Assembly (NCBI RefSeq): GCF_000473995.1
Contig: NC_022571.1
Span: 2,821,416-2,885,415, forward strand
Source of the DNA: Clostridium saccharobutylicum DSM 13864
GTDB taxonomy: Bacteria; Bacillota; Clostridia; Clostridiales; Clostridiaceae
Direction of reading: 5' to 3'
Length of the DNA stretch: 64,000 bases
In this document: positions 1-10,934 of the stretch, one piece after another
Position numbering within the stretch: the first letter of the stretch is position 1
Layout: each line of letters opens with the position of its first letter
The notes under the pieces: model-generated
Databases searched by the model: none
What the model saw: only the letters and a program-made list of their open reading frames with translations
What the model was told of the DNA's origin: nothing
Position numbers and translations under genes: made by a program

Positions 1-323
1 CCACTTACTATAGCCTTAGCAATTGTCATTCTTGAATTATTATGTTTCTCTACTTGCTTTACTAATAATCTTCCACTATTATATTGCGCTTTTGGATAAA
101 AAGTACCACTATATCCTTCATAATAATTAAAGAAATGCACTACTACATTGTTTTGCGATAAAAAATCTAATAGTTTTGTATTTATACTCACTTCATTTAG
201 ACAATAAATCTCTTTTGTATTTTCAATTGGAATATAAACATTTTTCCCTTCTTTTCTAAAGCATAAAGAATCATCCTTTCTTGTAAGTTCACCCATGGAT
301 GATATATATCTTGTACTTCCCAT
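1..323 (-). CDS. cas1: Cas1 integrase, N-terminal part (cut by window edge)
   Basis: The reading frame opens at ATG 323 behind GGAGG and stays open to base 1, giving about 107 residues that begin MGSTRYISSMGELTRKDDSL. This matches the N-terminal beta domain of type I-B Cas1, which with Cas2 inserts new spacers into the CRISPR array. The stretch NVVVHFFNYYEGYSGTFYP is typical of the family. The catalytic C-terminal domain lies beyond the window. The gene starts 9 bases after the cas4 stop and is the last visible gene of the cas operon, so adaptation genes follow interference genes. Cas2 and the array are expected to the left but cannot be seen. Confidence 0.93.
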   Translation of the reverse strand, partial: MGSTRYISSMGELTRKDDSLCFRKEGKNVYIPIENTKEIYCLNEVSINTKLLDFLSQNNVVVHFFNYYEGYSGTFYPKAQYNSGRLLVKQVEKHNNSRMTIAKAIVS

Positions 324-332
324 ATAATCCTC

Positions 333-827
333 CTATATATAACAATACTCATAATATGCACATTTCTTGCATTTAGATTTATTTAATACTTTAGGTATTT
401 CTTCACTTAAAATTAAATTTTCTATTTCTTTAACGTACTTTTCCAGTTCCTTCTCAAGTTCATCACTTAGTTCAAAATACATAATTTTCTTATCAGTTTT
501 ATTTTTTTCAACACACTCCAATTTTCCTTTTCTTATAATTCCTTTACTTTTAAGAACTTTCAAATAATAAATCAGCTGCCACTTGCCTGCTTCAATATCT
601 GCATCTGATTTCTTTATTTCTGTTAAATATTCAGATGTAAGTCTATCCAATTTAATATTATCGATTGAAATTTCAGCATTTTTCGATCCAGAAGCTTTCT
701 CTTCATGAATAGCTTTCCCGATCTTTACCGTCTCGCTATTATCTTCTAAGTTAAGTCTATTACCATGAAGATAACATTGCCTTCTACAATGAAAGTAATA
801 GTTAATTAAAGTACCGTTTATCCTCAA
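333..827 (-). CDS. cas4: Cas4 exonuclease of the type I-B adaptation module
   Basis: 164 residues of the DUF83/Cas4 family, an Fe-S cluster PD-(D/E)XK nuclease that trims prespacers and helps choose the PAM for Cas1-Cas2. N-terminal cysteines are in YFHCRRQCYLHG (C14, C18) and three more end the protein in CKKCAYYEYC (C153, C156, C162), the usual [4Fe-4S] ligands. Length is normal for the short type I Cas4. The start is unusual: after AAGGAGG there is an ATG at 832 that hits a stop after one more codon (ATG TAT TGA), and the real frame starts at TTG 827, which overlaps that TGA. A gap of 182 bases separates it from cas3, and I see no gene in that gap. Confidence 0.93.
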   Translation of the reverse strand: MRINGTLINYYFHCRRQCYLHGNRLNLEDNSETVKIGKAIHEEKASGSKNAEISIDNIKLDRLTSEYLTEIKKSDADIEAGKWQLIYYLKVLKSKGIIRKGKLECVEKNKTDKKIMYFELSDELEKELEKYVKEIENLILSEEIPKVLNKSKCKKCAYYEYCYI

Positions 828-1009
828 TACATAAAACCTCCTTATACCATATTTATTCGTTGCAATAACCCGCTTTGTTTAATTTATAATTCAACTTAAT
901 TAAGTATAAATTCCGTGTCCAAAATTTATATAAATTTTCATTAAAATCTTAAAATCAGCACGCATTTTCTGCAATTATAATCCTAAAATTTATATATTTT
1001 TTATTGAAA

Positions 1010-3601
1010 TTATACAAAAATCCCAACTTCTCTCTTAAATTTATCTTTATTAAGCTTCTCCCCATCAAAATATTTTTCTCCATTTTTTATATAGTACAAT
1101 TCTCCAATTTTGTCGTTATAAAGCAAATCACTATTTTTATTAATTTGATAAATAAAATAATTCATTTTGCTTTTTACTTCTGATAATTTAACTTGTTTTT
1201 CAGCATATTGCATAGAATTATTTGCTAATAGATCCTTGTAACTTTCCCAAACCTCTTTTCCATCAATATTTACTGTAGTGTTTTCTTCTTCCTTATTTAT
1301 AATCCTAGCTAAATAAATAGACATGTTCCAATTATCTTCTTCTATAAGTTTCATTCTCTCCTCAACTTTCCTAGTGTTTAATTGTCCAACATCTTCTATT
1401 AAAAACTTTTCTAGATTACTGTCATTAAAAGTATTATTAAATCTCTCTTGTATTAGGTTAAGTACTGGTAGATAGTAGTCTTCAAAGTTTTTTTCTACTA
1501 ATATTCTCTTCATATCATCATCTAGTAGACTTAATTCTGTATTTACTCTTACATCATTTTTATATATTCCATCTGTTCTATCTAAATTAAAGAAATAAAC
1601 TACGCCTCTTCTTTTACATGATCTATTTATCCTGCCCAAGAATTGTTCATCACTATCTAATTTAGAGATATCTTTATACCCTATATCCATATCAATATCT
1701 ACTCCTGCTTCTATGACTTGAGTAGCAACTAATATTATGCCTTCTTTTTCTGCATTTGAACTTTTTATACTCTTAAGAATTCTTTGTCTCTCTATAGAAT
1801 TATCATCGCCTGTCATAAGTTCAACACTACAATTTATCCTATCATTCATATCTATAGACTCTTTTACTTTTCTATAAAAATTATAGGCACTTTCTTTTTT
1901 TATGAACTCAATCAATATCTTTTTCTTCTTATAACTATTATCAATAACATGATTTAATAAAGCATTTATAGTATCATCTTCATCCATTAATTCATAACTT
2001 ACCTTTACCCTATCTTTAAAAAGCGAATTAGAGAAATACTTGTTTCTATCTTCAATTAATGTTGCTGTACTTTCCTTGCTACTAGTTAAAATATTGAGAT
2101 TGGGTAAAGTTGCTGACATTATAATAACCTTCATATTTAATATCTTGGCAAATCCCTTTAAAAATAAAATAATTTCTGCCCAAATAATATTTTTATAACT
2201 TTGAATTTCATCTAATACTATTACACTATTCACAAGTTGATGAAATGCAAATGCCGATTCTTTTAATGAATTAAACATACTATTAAATAAGCTTACATGA
2301 GTAGTTAATATGATTGGATAATTCAAGAATTGCCTATTTAATAAAGCCTTAGCATAATATTCATAATTATCCTCATTATCTACTCCCTTTTTACTATTCT
2401 CATCCATCTTTATAGGCGAAATAGAATTAATAACTGCAATCCTATTAAATACATCTTCATTTTCACCAAAAGTCTCATTTAATGTATTTAAATTCTGCTC
2501 TACCAATGTGTTAAATGGATATACATAAAATATCTTTTTCAAAGTAGGATTATCTTCAAAAAGCTTGAAGCTCAAATTTATAGAAACATTACTCTTTCCA
2601 CTTCCAGTAGGTGCTTCTAAATAAAATATATCTTCATTTATCTTTTTAGATAACTCTTTTTCTGCATCTAAAAACATTTCATTCCTTAAAATATTTATGT
2701 TTTTTTCATTCTTAAGATCTTTTCTATCTTTGTAATAGTCTTCATTTTCATATTTTCTTATATTTCTATACACACTAGTACTTTTATAAATATCATAGAA
2801 TTCGCTAATTTCTGCAATTTCACCGAACTCATTTAATTCAACGCCATTCATAAATTCGGTTGTTGCATAAAAGTCGCAAGCTACAAGTAGTGAATATAGT
2901 AATCTTTCATAAGTATACAGATATACTGCTTTCTCTTTATCTATCTTTTTTAAATAATTATTTGTATTATTGCATGCTTTTTTCATTTTAACTTCAGATA
3001 AAGAAAAATCTTTTAAATATATATCCTTGTAAGTATTATTAAAAATACTCATAACCTTAAATCCAACTTCGTCATCATCAAAGCTAGATAGGAATTTCTT
3101 AAATTCTTCTAAATTTCCATGATGTTTAGATATTATATAAGCATTTAAAAACATAAATAATCTAATGCACTTCTTATCATCTTTTTCTAATTTTAATACT
3201 TTATCCATAAAATAGTCTAAATATAAGACAGCGGATATAATAGAATGTTGTGAATCAATTATGCAAAATTTCTCCGAATATTCTATTGAATTATTTCCCA
3301 TCTTCCTGCTTTGAAAAAATGGATTTATCTTACCTATATCATGAAGCACAATTGTATTCATCAATAATTCTCTAAATAATAATTTTCCTTTTTCACTTGT
3401 ATTTTTTAAATATATTTCTTCAAAGTTTAAAAATATTCTATCTAATCCCTTTGAGTCTACTAACTTATTAAAATAATTTTTGCATAATTCTGTATGTTCT
3501 TTTAACGTCTCTTTCCTATCATTTTTTAAATGAGCATAAAAAGAATATTTTTTACTCAACAAATTATCTATATTAATAAAGTAATTTTCATTAAAATACA
3601 T
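1010..3601 (-). CDS. cas3: Cas3 HD nuclease-helicase
   Basis: 863 residues. This is the effector nuclease-helicase that the I-B Cascade recruits to unwind and degrade target DNA. The N-terminal HD nuclease domain has LHDIGK near residue 87 and the later SKHHGN. The helicase has Walker A APTGSGKS near 330, Walker B LDEIQ near 465, SATLP near 497 and QVIEAGVDID followed by GRINR in the second RecA domain. HD and helicase are fused, the usual type I-B form. I choose ATG 3601, 7 bases after GGAGG, rather than TTG one codon upstream, which would leave only 4 bases. The gene follows cas5 by about 78 bases that hold a small GC-rich hairpin. Confidence 0.95.
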   Translation of the reverse strand: MYFNENYFINIDNLLSKKYSFYAHLKNDRKETLKEHTELCKNYFNKLVDSKGLDRIFLNFEEIYLKNTSEKGKLLFRELLMNTIVLHDIGKINPFFQSRKMGNNSIEYSEKFCIIDSQHSIISAVLYLDYFMDKVLKLEKDDKKCIRLFMFLNAYIISKHHGNLEEFKKFLSSFDDDEVGFKVMSIFNNTYKDIYLKDFSLSEVKMKKACNNTNNYLKKIDKEKAVYLYTYERLLYSLLVACDFYATTEFMNGVELNEFGEIAEISEFYDIYKSTSVYRNIRKYENEDYYKDRKDLKNEKNINILRNEMFLDAEKELSKKINEDIFYLEAPTGSGKSNVSINLSFKLFEDNPTLKKIFYVYPFNTLVEQNLNTLNETFGENEDVFNRIAVINSISPIKMDENSKKGVDNEDNYEYYAKALLNRQFLNYPIILTTHVSLFNSMFNSLKESAFAFHQLVNSVIVLDEIQSYKNIIWAEIILFLKGFAKILNMKVIIMSATLPNLNILTSSKESTATLIEDRNKYFSNSLFKDRVKVSYELMDEDDTINALLNHVIDNSYKKKKILIEFIKKESAYNFYRKVKESIDMNDRINCSVELMTGDDNSIERQRILKSIKSSNAEKEGIILVATQVIEAGVDIDMDIGYKDISKLDSDEQFLGRINRSCKRRGVVYFFNLDRTDGIYKNDVRVNTELSLLDDDMKRILVEKNFEDYYLPVLNLIQERFNNTFNDSNLEKFLIEDVGQLNTRKVEERMKLIEEDNWNMSIYLARIINKEEENTTVNIDGKEVWESYKDLLANNSMQYAEKQVKLSEVKSKMNYFIYQINKNSDLLYNDKIGELYYIKNGEKYFDGEKLNKDKFKREVGIFV

Positions 3602-3657
3602 CAATTATCCTCCCATTAATTAATTTAACGTATAATTAATCTGTTATCTAAACTTAA

Positions 3658-3675
3658 AGGAGGGTTTCCCCTCCT
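3658..3675. other. Intercistronic hairpin between cas5 and cas3
   Basis: Perfect 7-bp inverted repeat AGGAGGG/CCCTCCT with a 4-base loop, very GC-rich for this region, in the only sizeable gap among the effector genes. No T-run follows on the minus strand, so it is not a standard terminator. It could be a partial pause, an mRNA processing site, or protection for the upstream cas6-cas8b-cas7-cas5 message. Confidence 0.5.
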
Positions 3676-3679
3676 AGTA

Positions 3680-4480
3680 CTAATAAAAAACTATATTTCT
3701 TTCCCCAACCTTATATACATTAACATTATTATGACTACTTACTTTCATATTTGTATATAAAAACCCTTCTGATATATACATATTAGTTTTTTTGTCTAAG
3801 GCTATTGGTAATTGTTCTTCATATTTAAATGCTTCTATATAAACATCGTCTGCTAATTCATCCTCTTCTTCGTCTTCATCTTCAAGGTCTACTTCAAAAA
3901 GTTTCTTAGGAAAAAGAGAATTTATTATATTTAATTTATTAATTTCTACAATTTCACTATTTTCTATTACTACTATATTGGTAATATTAGCATAGTGATC
4001 ATTTTTACCTAAGTATGGCTGATATATAGCCTTGTGATTTAATATATATTCTGAGACTTTTTCGCTTTCTTCACTATCTATTAAAACATATATATCCCAA
4101 GAAGGATTTTCAAGCCATTGTTCCTTAACTATTAAATTACCACCTTGCTCTTTTGATGCATATCCTACAGAGTTATTAAATGTTTGTACTTTTTTAGGAA
4201 TAAATCCTTTTTTGTTGTTAGGAGCTATTGATATCTTTATATCTCTCAACTTTTCATAAAACTCTGGAAAAATAGAATTTTCGTCGTCTTTTTTCTTGGC
4301 TTTTTTTGATATATCAGTTTTTTTCATCTGATTATATCCACCATATCCAAGTATAGCCCCAAACATTCCAAGTAAAGACACTCTATGAATATTTCCATAA
4401 GTAAAATACAAATATGTATTTACATCTGGCTTTTTAAAAAATGCAGTCTTTCCACTTAGTGTAAATTTTAAAATTTTCAT
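3680..4480 (-). CDS. cas5: Cas5b Cascade subunit
   Basis: 266 residues of the RAMP superfamily Cas5 type found in I-B systems. The N-terminus MKILKFTLSGKTAFFKKPDV and the helix GNIHRVSLLGMFGAILG are family hallmarks. Cas5 caps the 5' handle of the crRNA and joins Cas7 to the large subunit. A very acidic loop (DLEDEDEEEDELADD, around residues 200-214) is a lineage feature of unknown role. It begins 3 bases after the cas7 stop, so it is almost certainly translated from the same message. Length is normal. Confidence 0.93.
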   Translation of the reverse strand: MKILKFTLSGKTAFFKKPDVNTYLYFTYGNIHRVSLLGMFGAILGYGGYNQMKKTDISKKAKKKDDENSIFPEFYEKLRDIKISIAPNNKKGFIPKKVQTFNNSVGYASKEQGGNLIVKEQWLENPSWDIYVLIDSEESEKVSEYILNHKAIYQPYLGKNDHYANITNIVVIENSEIVEINKLNIINSLFPKKLFEVDLEDEDEEEDELADDVYIEAFKYEEQLPIALDKKTNMYISEGFLYTNMKVSSHNNVNVYKVGERNIVFY

Positions 4481-4483
4481 TGT

Positions 4484-5461
4484 TTACACCTCTTCTTGTG
4501 TAAATATATTATAAATTTTTGCTCCTTTTATATCAGATTTAATTTCAGTTGTATAAGGATTATAATAAATTTCTATTGCTTTAACTTTATCTACAACTGA
4601 ATTTATTAAATCTGAACAATTTAGTTCTATTGTATTTTTACTTTCTCCTTTATTAAAACTTATATATTCAGATAAATTAGGCAGGTATAAATCCTCATCT
4701 GTTTCTACAAATAAACCAAATTCATTTTCACATCCAATCTTTGAATTTGTAGCAAAAGATGTAGCTGACACTAGAGATGTCTTCTTAAATTTTTTATAAT
4801 CCTCTTCTGTGTAACCATCAGTCACCCCAAGTTCTACAAATTCTTTATAAGCTAATGGATTTATAGTAAATGGATAAAAATAATGAGCTTCATTACTTAC
4901 AATTTTGTTTCCAAGGGTTGAATTCTTAGCATCCTCCTCTTCTTCCCAATTCTCATTTTTTTTCTTTTTCGCTTCTTTTTGAGCTTTTGAATCATCTCTA
5001 AACGGAGATAATATTTGTTGTGTTTCAGAATATGTGCCTATATATTTGTTAAAGCCTTGCCCTATCTGTACTGCACCTGTAATTGATATATTTTTTCCTT
5101 CTTCTGCAAATGTGGCACCAAAATTTTTAACATCAATTGTTTTAAATAAATTTGTTAGTATTTCCTTTGTATCTTTACAGTATTTTAAATTTTCAGTATT
5201 AAAGATGTATTCGTATCGCTCTTTCAAATTTCTTGGTACAACTTGAATTTCACCTTTTTTTTCATTAGATATTCGCATAGATTTTATATATAATACTTTT
5301 TCTCCGTTATTTTCCCACATTTTTTTCATTGGATATTTTAATGCTTTATCACTTCCAAATACTATTCCATCAGAAGTCGTTTTGGGGTATCCAGTAAAAT
5401 CTGCATTCCAATTACCCATTATAGATGAAATTCCTAATACCCCATATATTCTCTTATCCAT
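4484..5461 (-). CDS. cas7: Cas7b Cascade backbone subunit (Csh2-like)
   Basis: 325 residues. The start DKRIYGVLGISSIMGNWNAD and the following GYPKTTSDG are typical of Csh2/Cas7 of type I-B. Cas7 polymerises along the crRNA spacer to form the backbone of Cascade. A lysine/glutamate-rich patch lies near residues 160-180. Its ATG shares one base with the TAA of cas8b (TAATG), which implies translational coupling and may help produce the several Cas7 copies per complex along with Cas8b. Nothing in the sequence looks damaged. Confidence 0.93.
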   Translation of the reverse strand: MDKRIYGVLGISSIMGNWNADFTGYPKTTSDGIVFGSDKALKYPMKKMWENNGEKVLYIKSMRISNEKKGEIQVVPRNLKERYEYIFNTENLKYCKDTKEILTNLFKTIDVKNFGATFAEEGKNISITGAVQIGQGFNKYIGTYSETQQILSPFRDDSKAQKEAKKKKNENWEEEEDAKNSTLGNKIVSNEAHYFYPFTINPLAYKEFVELGVTDGYTEEDYKKFKKTSLVSATSFATNSKIGCENEFGLFVETDEDLYLPNLSEYISFNKGESKNTIELNCSDLINSVVDKVKAIEIYYNPYTTEIKSDIKGAKIYNIFTQEEV

Positions 5462-5850
5462 TATTTATTTTCCTCCTTATCTTTTTCATACACCAAACTA
5501 TTACTTAAAAATCCAGCTATAATCATATCCTGATTAACCTTACCTTCTGGAATATATCCGCTAATCATTACATAAAAATTTTTAAATCTTTTTATGTTTA
5601 TACTCGGATCATAACTATATTTGTTATACATTTTCCTTAAATTTTCTTTTATAATTTCGTTGTTCTTAGAATTAACAATAGGTTTTGCCAAGGAAAATGG
5701 CTTGTTTTTTCCTCTATATTTTGATAACAAAAATGCTACAACTTGCCCAACCGAAAAATAATATTGTTCATCATTTTCTATTGGATCATATTCTTTTGAA
5801 TTAATTTTCTTTCTTAACACTTCATTAACTTCATTTAATATTTCAGCCAT
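5461..5850 (-). CDS. cas11b: Predicted Cas11b small subunit from an internal start in cas8b
   Basis: Within cas8b, and in the same frame, AAGGAGGG (5858-5865) stands 7 bases before an ATG at 5850 that begins MAEILNEVNEVLRKKINSK. The product would be the last 129 residues of Cas8b. Independent translation of the small subunit Cas11 from the 3' end of cas8 is known for type I-B, I-C and I-D systems, where Cas11 lines the belly of Cascade and stabilises the R-loop. The ribosome site is as good as that of any cas gene here and the predicted length fits Cas11. This is inferred from sequence, not shown. Confidence 0.8.
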   Translation of the reverse strand: MAEILNEVNEVLRKKINSKEYDPIENDEQYYFSVGQVVAFLLSKYRGKNKPFSLAKPIVNSKNNEIIKENLRKMYNKYSYDPSINIKRFKNFYVMISGYIPEGKVNQDMIIAGFLSNSLVYEKDKEENK

Positions 5851-7239
5851 TCTTTTTCCCTCCTTAAAATAATAAATTAGTGACCATCGTAAATTAAATT
5901 GATGCTTTGCCTTTGAAATATATCCATTTTTAATTGAACCTTTTAAAAGGCTTAAGGAAATTTTATTTAATACAGGAAATATATCATTATCTATTCCCTT
6001 ATAAATCCAATTAAATATAGTCTCTCTAGATAATAAAAGATTGCTTTTTAATGAACTATCATCAATTAACAAATCTTTGGATTCTTTAAAATAATTTTTT
6101 ATTAATTTGTTTTGAAAAAATATATCATTTAATAATTGCTGCATTTCTTTTATTTTTCCATAATCTCCATATTCTTTTATGGATACACTTTTAGAATTTT
6201 GCTCTATATTTAAAATATTTTTAAATTTAAATTTTCTAGTTAAATTAGGTTTGTATCCAGTTATGATATCATAATCTTGTATTTCTACTTCTTTGCCAGT
6301 TTTATTTGATATTAATTTTATTCTTAGAAATATACCTTTAAAATTTCTATCTGGTAATTCTTCATTTTCATATACATAAATTTTATTATTGCAGTTATCA
6401 ATATAAACATTAGTCCTACCTATAACTACAAAATTCATCAAATAATCGAAAAATTTTTTTTGTAGTAATATATTTGTATTATCTATCAAATATGGCACTA
6501 TGATTTTTCTTGTTTTATTTTCTAAGTAAGGTTTTTTAGAATTAAGTCCCATATTGTCATTAGGAAGTCCATATATCTTATCTTTAACTATAATATTAAA
6601 CTCATTACTGTTGTAAATATTGGGAACTAAATACCGCTTACCTTCTCTTTTATAATCTTTAATAGGATATTCAAAAAATATCTTTAAATAGTCTTTTCCT
6701 TTAATATCAATGTCTAAATTAAATATATTTTCTTTTATCCAATTCCTTATTCTTTCTACTATTTCTTTATCTACTTTCCCTAGCTCTTTCTCTACAGATT
6801 CATATATCTTCATAGCATTTTGAGATTTCGAATATTTTATAAATGGATCAGATAGTGTTTCATAATAATTATCAATGATTTCATTTGTTAATTTTCCATT
6901 TATTAGACTTTCTTTTTTCACAATAAATGAAAAATAATTATTACTATGAATTATCCTTTTATTCACAAAAGTTCCACTAGCCATTGGTTTATTAGTGTTT
7001 ATAATTCTACTATTATAATCATAGTTGCATATATTTTCAAAATTAGAATTACTTTTCCCATTTATTTCTTTAGTTTTTTTATCAAATATTATGTCAATTT
7101 TTTCTCTAATTTGATATGAATCACCTTTTGGTTCAATCAAAAGATATGTTCCTTGTTCTAGTACATATGAGTCTATTATAAATTTATCACCATTCTCATC
7201 CAACTTCTTTTTAAATACTTCAAGACACTCTTTTAGCAA
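5461..7239 (-). CDS. cas8b: Cas8b large subunit of Cascade
   Basis: 592 residues. Position between cas6 and cas7, size and the C-terminal helical part identify it as the Cas8b/Csh1 large subunit, which recognises the PAM and recruits Cas3. Sequence similarity within Cas8 is low, so context carries much of the call. The frame opens at TTG 7239 behind AAGGAGGTGA, with 10 bases spacing. An ATG at 7244 sits between them in another frame and stops after three codons (ATG ATT TGC TAA). The Shine-Dalgarno overlaps the cas6 stop. A second strong ribosome site inside the gene would give a separate C-terminal protein (next entry). Confidence 0.88.
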   Translation of the reverse strand: MLKECLEVFKKKLDENGDKFIIDSYVLEQGTYLLIEPKGDSYQIREKIDIIFDKKTKEINGKSNSNFENICNYDYNSRIINTNKPMASGTFVNKRIIHSNNYFSFIVKKESLINGKLTNEIIDNYYETLSDPFIKYSKSQNAMKIYESVEKELGKVDKEIVERIRNWIKENIFNLDIDIKGKDYLKIFFEYPIKDYKREGKRYLVPNIYNSNEFNIIVKDKIYGLPNDNMGLNSKKPYLENKTRKIIVPYLIDNTNILLQKKFFDYLMNFVVIGRTNVYIDNCNNKIYVYENEELPDRNFKGIFLRIKLISNKTGKEVEIQDYDIITGYKPNLTRKFKFKNILNIEQNSKSVSIKEYGDYGKIKEMQQLLNDIFFQNKLIKNYFKESKDLLIDDSSLKSNLLLSRETIFNWIYKGIDNDIFPVLNKISLSLLKGSIKNGYISKAKHQFNLRWSLIYYFKEGKRMAEILNEVNEVLRKKINSKEYDPIENDEQYYFSVGQVVAFLLSKYRGKNKPFSLAKPIVNSKNNEIIKENLRKMYNKYSYDPSINIKRFKNFYVMISGYIPEGKVNQDMIIAGFLSNSLVYEKDKEENK

Positions 7240-7254
7240 ATCATATTCACCTCC

Positions 7255-7947
7255 TTAAAGCCATCTATAATTTACATAGCCATATCCCCTAGCATTCATT
7301 TCAAAAATCCCTGTTCCAAGGCTCATATAAGCTAACTTTTGAGCATTTTCATTTTCCGCTATATTTAAAGATATCTTATCCCCTAATAACTTTATATTTT
7401 TATATTTAGTTGATATTGGCTTTTTATTTTTAAATTCAATCGATGTATATAATTGAAAATCTTCATCAATCTTAAGATTCATTGTACTATTATACTTCTT
7501 AATAAGATTTTCTTTTAATCTTCTTTCAAAATCATCCAACTTAATTTTATTCTTCCAATATCCATCTTCATTTTTCATAACTGCTGGAGTTATTGAATAG
7601 AGCTTTTCAATATGTTTCTTAGGTAATATTCTTATTTCTGATGTTAGACCTTTAACATTTTCATTAAATTCATTTACTAACTTATTTGCAAAAAATTCTG
7701 CTAAATTTTTATCTATAGTTCTAATAGTTATTGTATAAATCTTATCTTTTTTATAAATCTTATCATCTTCTAATGGATATGGAGCATCAAAGCAATATCC
7801 TTTAAATTTATTACTTTCATGAAATTCTAATAGTTTCTCATCTTTAATCAATCCACTATCAATAAACGCGCTCACTGTTCCTTGTGAATCTTCTATAGGT
7901 ATATCTTTTAGCACAAATATTTTTAGCTTTATTTGAAAAACATTCAT
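7255..7947 (-). CDS. cas6: Cas6 pre-crRNA endoribonuclease
   Basis: 230 residues, first gene of the operon, with ATG 7947 behind GGGAGGTG. Cas6 cuts the CRISPR transcript within each repeat to make crRNAs with an 8-nt handle. The C-terminal glycine-rich loop GTGIFEMNARGYGYVNYRWL corresponds to the G-rich RNA-binding loop of Cas6 RAMP proteins. A conserved N-terminal histidine is hard to assign by eye, so the catalytic residues are not named. The cas8b ribosome site begins in its stop codon, indicating tight coupling. Confidence 0.9.
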   Translation of the reverse strand: MNVFQIKLKIFVLKDIPIEDSQGTVSAFIDSGLIKDEKLLEFHESNKFKGYCFDAPYPLEDDKIYKKDKIYTITIRTIDKNLAEFFANKLVNEFNENVKGLTSEIRILPKKHIEKLYSITPAVMKNEDGYWKNKIKLDDFERRLKENLIKKYNSTMNLKIDEDFQLYTSIEFKNKKPISTKYKNIKLLGDKISLNIAENENAQKLAYMSLGTGIFEMNARGYGYVNYRWL

Positions 7948-7966
7948 TTTTACACCTCCCGTTATA

Positions 7967-7995
7967 ATTTTACTATCAATGTATTTATTTGTAAA
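7967..7995 (-). promoter_or_regulatory. Candidate promoter of the cas operon
   Basis: On the minus strand TTTACA (7990-7995) and TAAAAT (7967-7972) are separated by 17 bases. Transcription would begin near 7960, leaving a short leader that is just the ribosome site of cas6. In DNA this AT-rich such matches arise by chance, so confidence is moderate. Confidence 0.4.
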
Positions 7996-8360
7996 TAAAG
8001 GTACTAATATACATCCAAATGTTGTTGTTAATCAAAAATATTAGTTAAAACTAAATTTAAATACATTAATAAATGTTGATATTAATTAAAATAATGTCTT
8101 AAAATATCTATTTTTTCTTTATCATAACTTTACTAATCTTTTTTTCTTTATGCATTTCTATAGTAACATCTTCCTCCTGTATTCTTTATTACTTTAATCA
8201 TATTTTTTCTCACATCTTTATAACTTCATTAGTATTAACTAATATAGCAACTTAACGCATTAGTCAGTATTACCTTTCTAAAATTTTTTATTCACTATTT
8301 TAAAAAAATATTAATCGTTGGATGAAACTATATTTTACTTTCAAATATATTTGAAAATAA

Positions 8361-8397
8361 AAGAAGTAGTAATTTTTTATTTTAATTACTACTTCTT
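8361..8397 (-). terminator. Intrinsic terminator without an intact gene
   Basis: Perfect 14-bp inverted repeat AAGAAGTAGTAATT/AATTACTACTTCTT. On the minus strand it is followed by TTTATTTTC. It lies just after the decayed short frame at 8440-8547, so it probably served that lost gene. Confidence 0.7.
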
Positions 8398-8439
8398 AAA
8401 TATAAAATTGCTATTAACACTATATAATTTTTCCTACAA

Positions 8440-8547
8440 CTAAAGCTTCAATGTCGCGATTAGCATTGTTTCATCAAACTGATCAATAATTCCATATCCA
8501 ACATTTCAACTTGCAGTATAACTAACTCCTATTATAAAATTGTTCAT
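8440..8547 (-). pseudogene. Short decayed ORF with an in-frame TGA
   Basis: ATG 8547 follows AGGGG. The frame reads MNNFIIGVSYTAS, then TGA, then NVGYGIIDQFDETMLIATLKL and TAG. A terminator follows, so this was a transcribed small gene or the end of one. I do not recognise the product. The stop could be a point mutation of a tryptophan codon. A free 13-residue peptide is an alternative reading. Confidence 0.3.
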
Positions 8548-8940
8548 TTTGATAAACCCCTAAAAAATTTTTCACCTCATAATAAAATTTCATATTTTAC
8601 AGCTAATATATATGATTCTAAACTATATATACTAGCTGTAGATATTATTTTCTTATAAATAAACAAAATGTTAACTAGATTTATGCTATGAAATATATTG
8701 TACACTTGAAATAATGAGGAATTCTTTTGAATTGTGTTGATAATTTGACTGTATAATTTATTCAGTAGAAGTTATTTCATTCTTCCATGTCATTAACTTT
8801 CTTAAAAAGTATACTGAAAATGATACAACTTCTATTGTTAAAAATCTATAGTCCTTTTTCTAGTAAGCAAACCAAAAGAGCATCATTTTTTAGTTAGTCA
8901 CCACTTAATTCCAAATTATAAGTTATTTATTTGTATTTAG

Positions 8941-10934
<1,994 letters not shown>

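Larger units (their letters stand above)
7996..8940. other. Long intergenic decay zone without an intact gene
   Basis: Nearly 1 kb with no open frame of useful size and no CRISPR-like direct repeats. Short protein-like pieces appear on the minus strand, for example QEEDVTIEMHKEKKISKVM near 8170 and an 8440-8547 piece (separate entry), each bounded by stops. Around 8240-8270 TTAGTTAATACTAA-type dyads could be an old repressor operator. It reads as remains of genes lost between the cas operon and the exporter. Confidence 0.5.
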
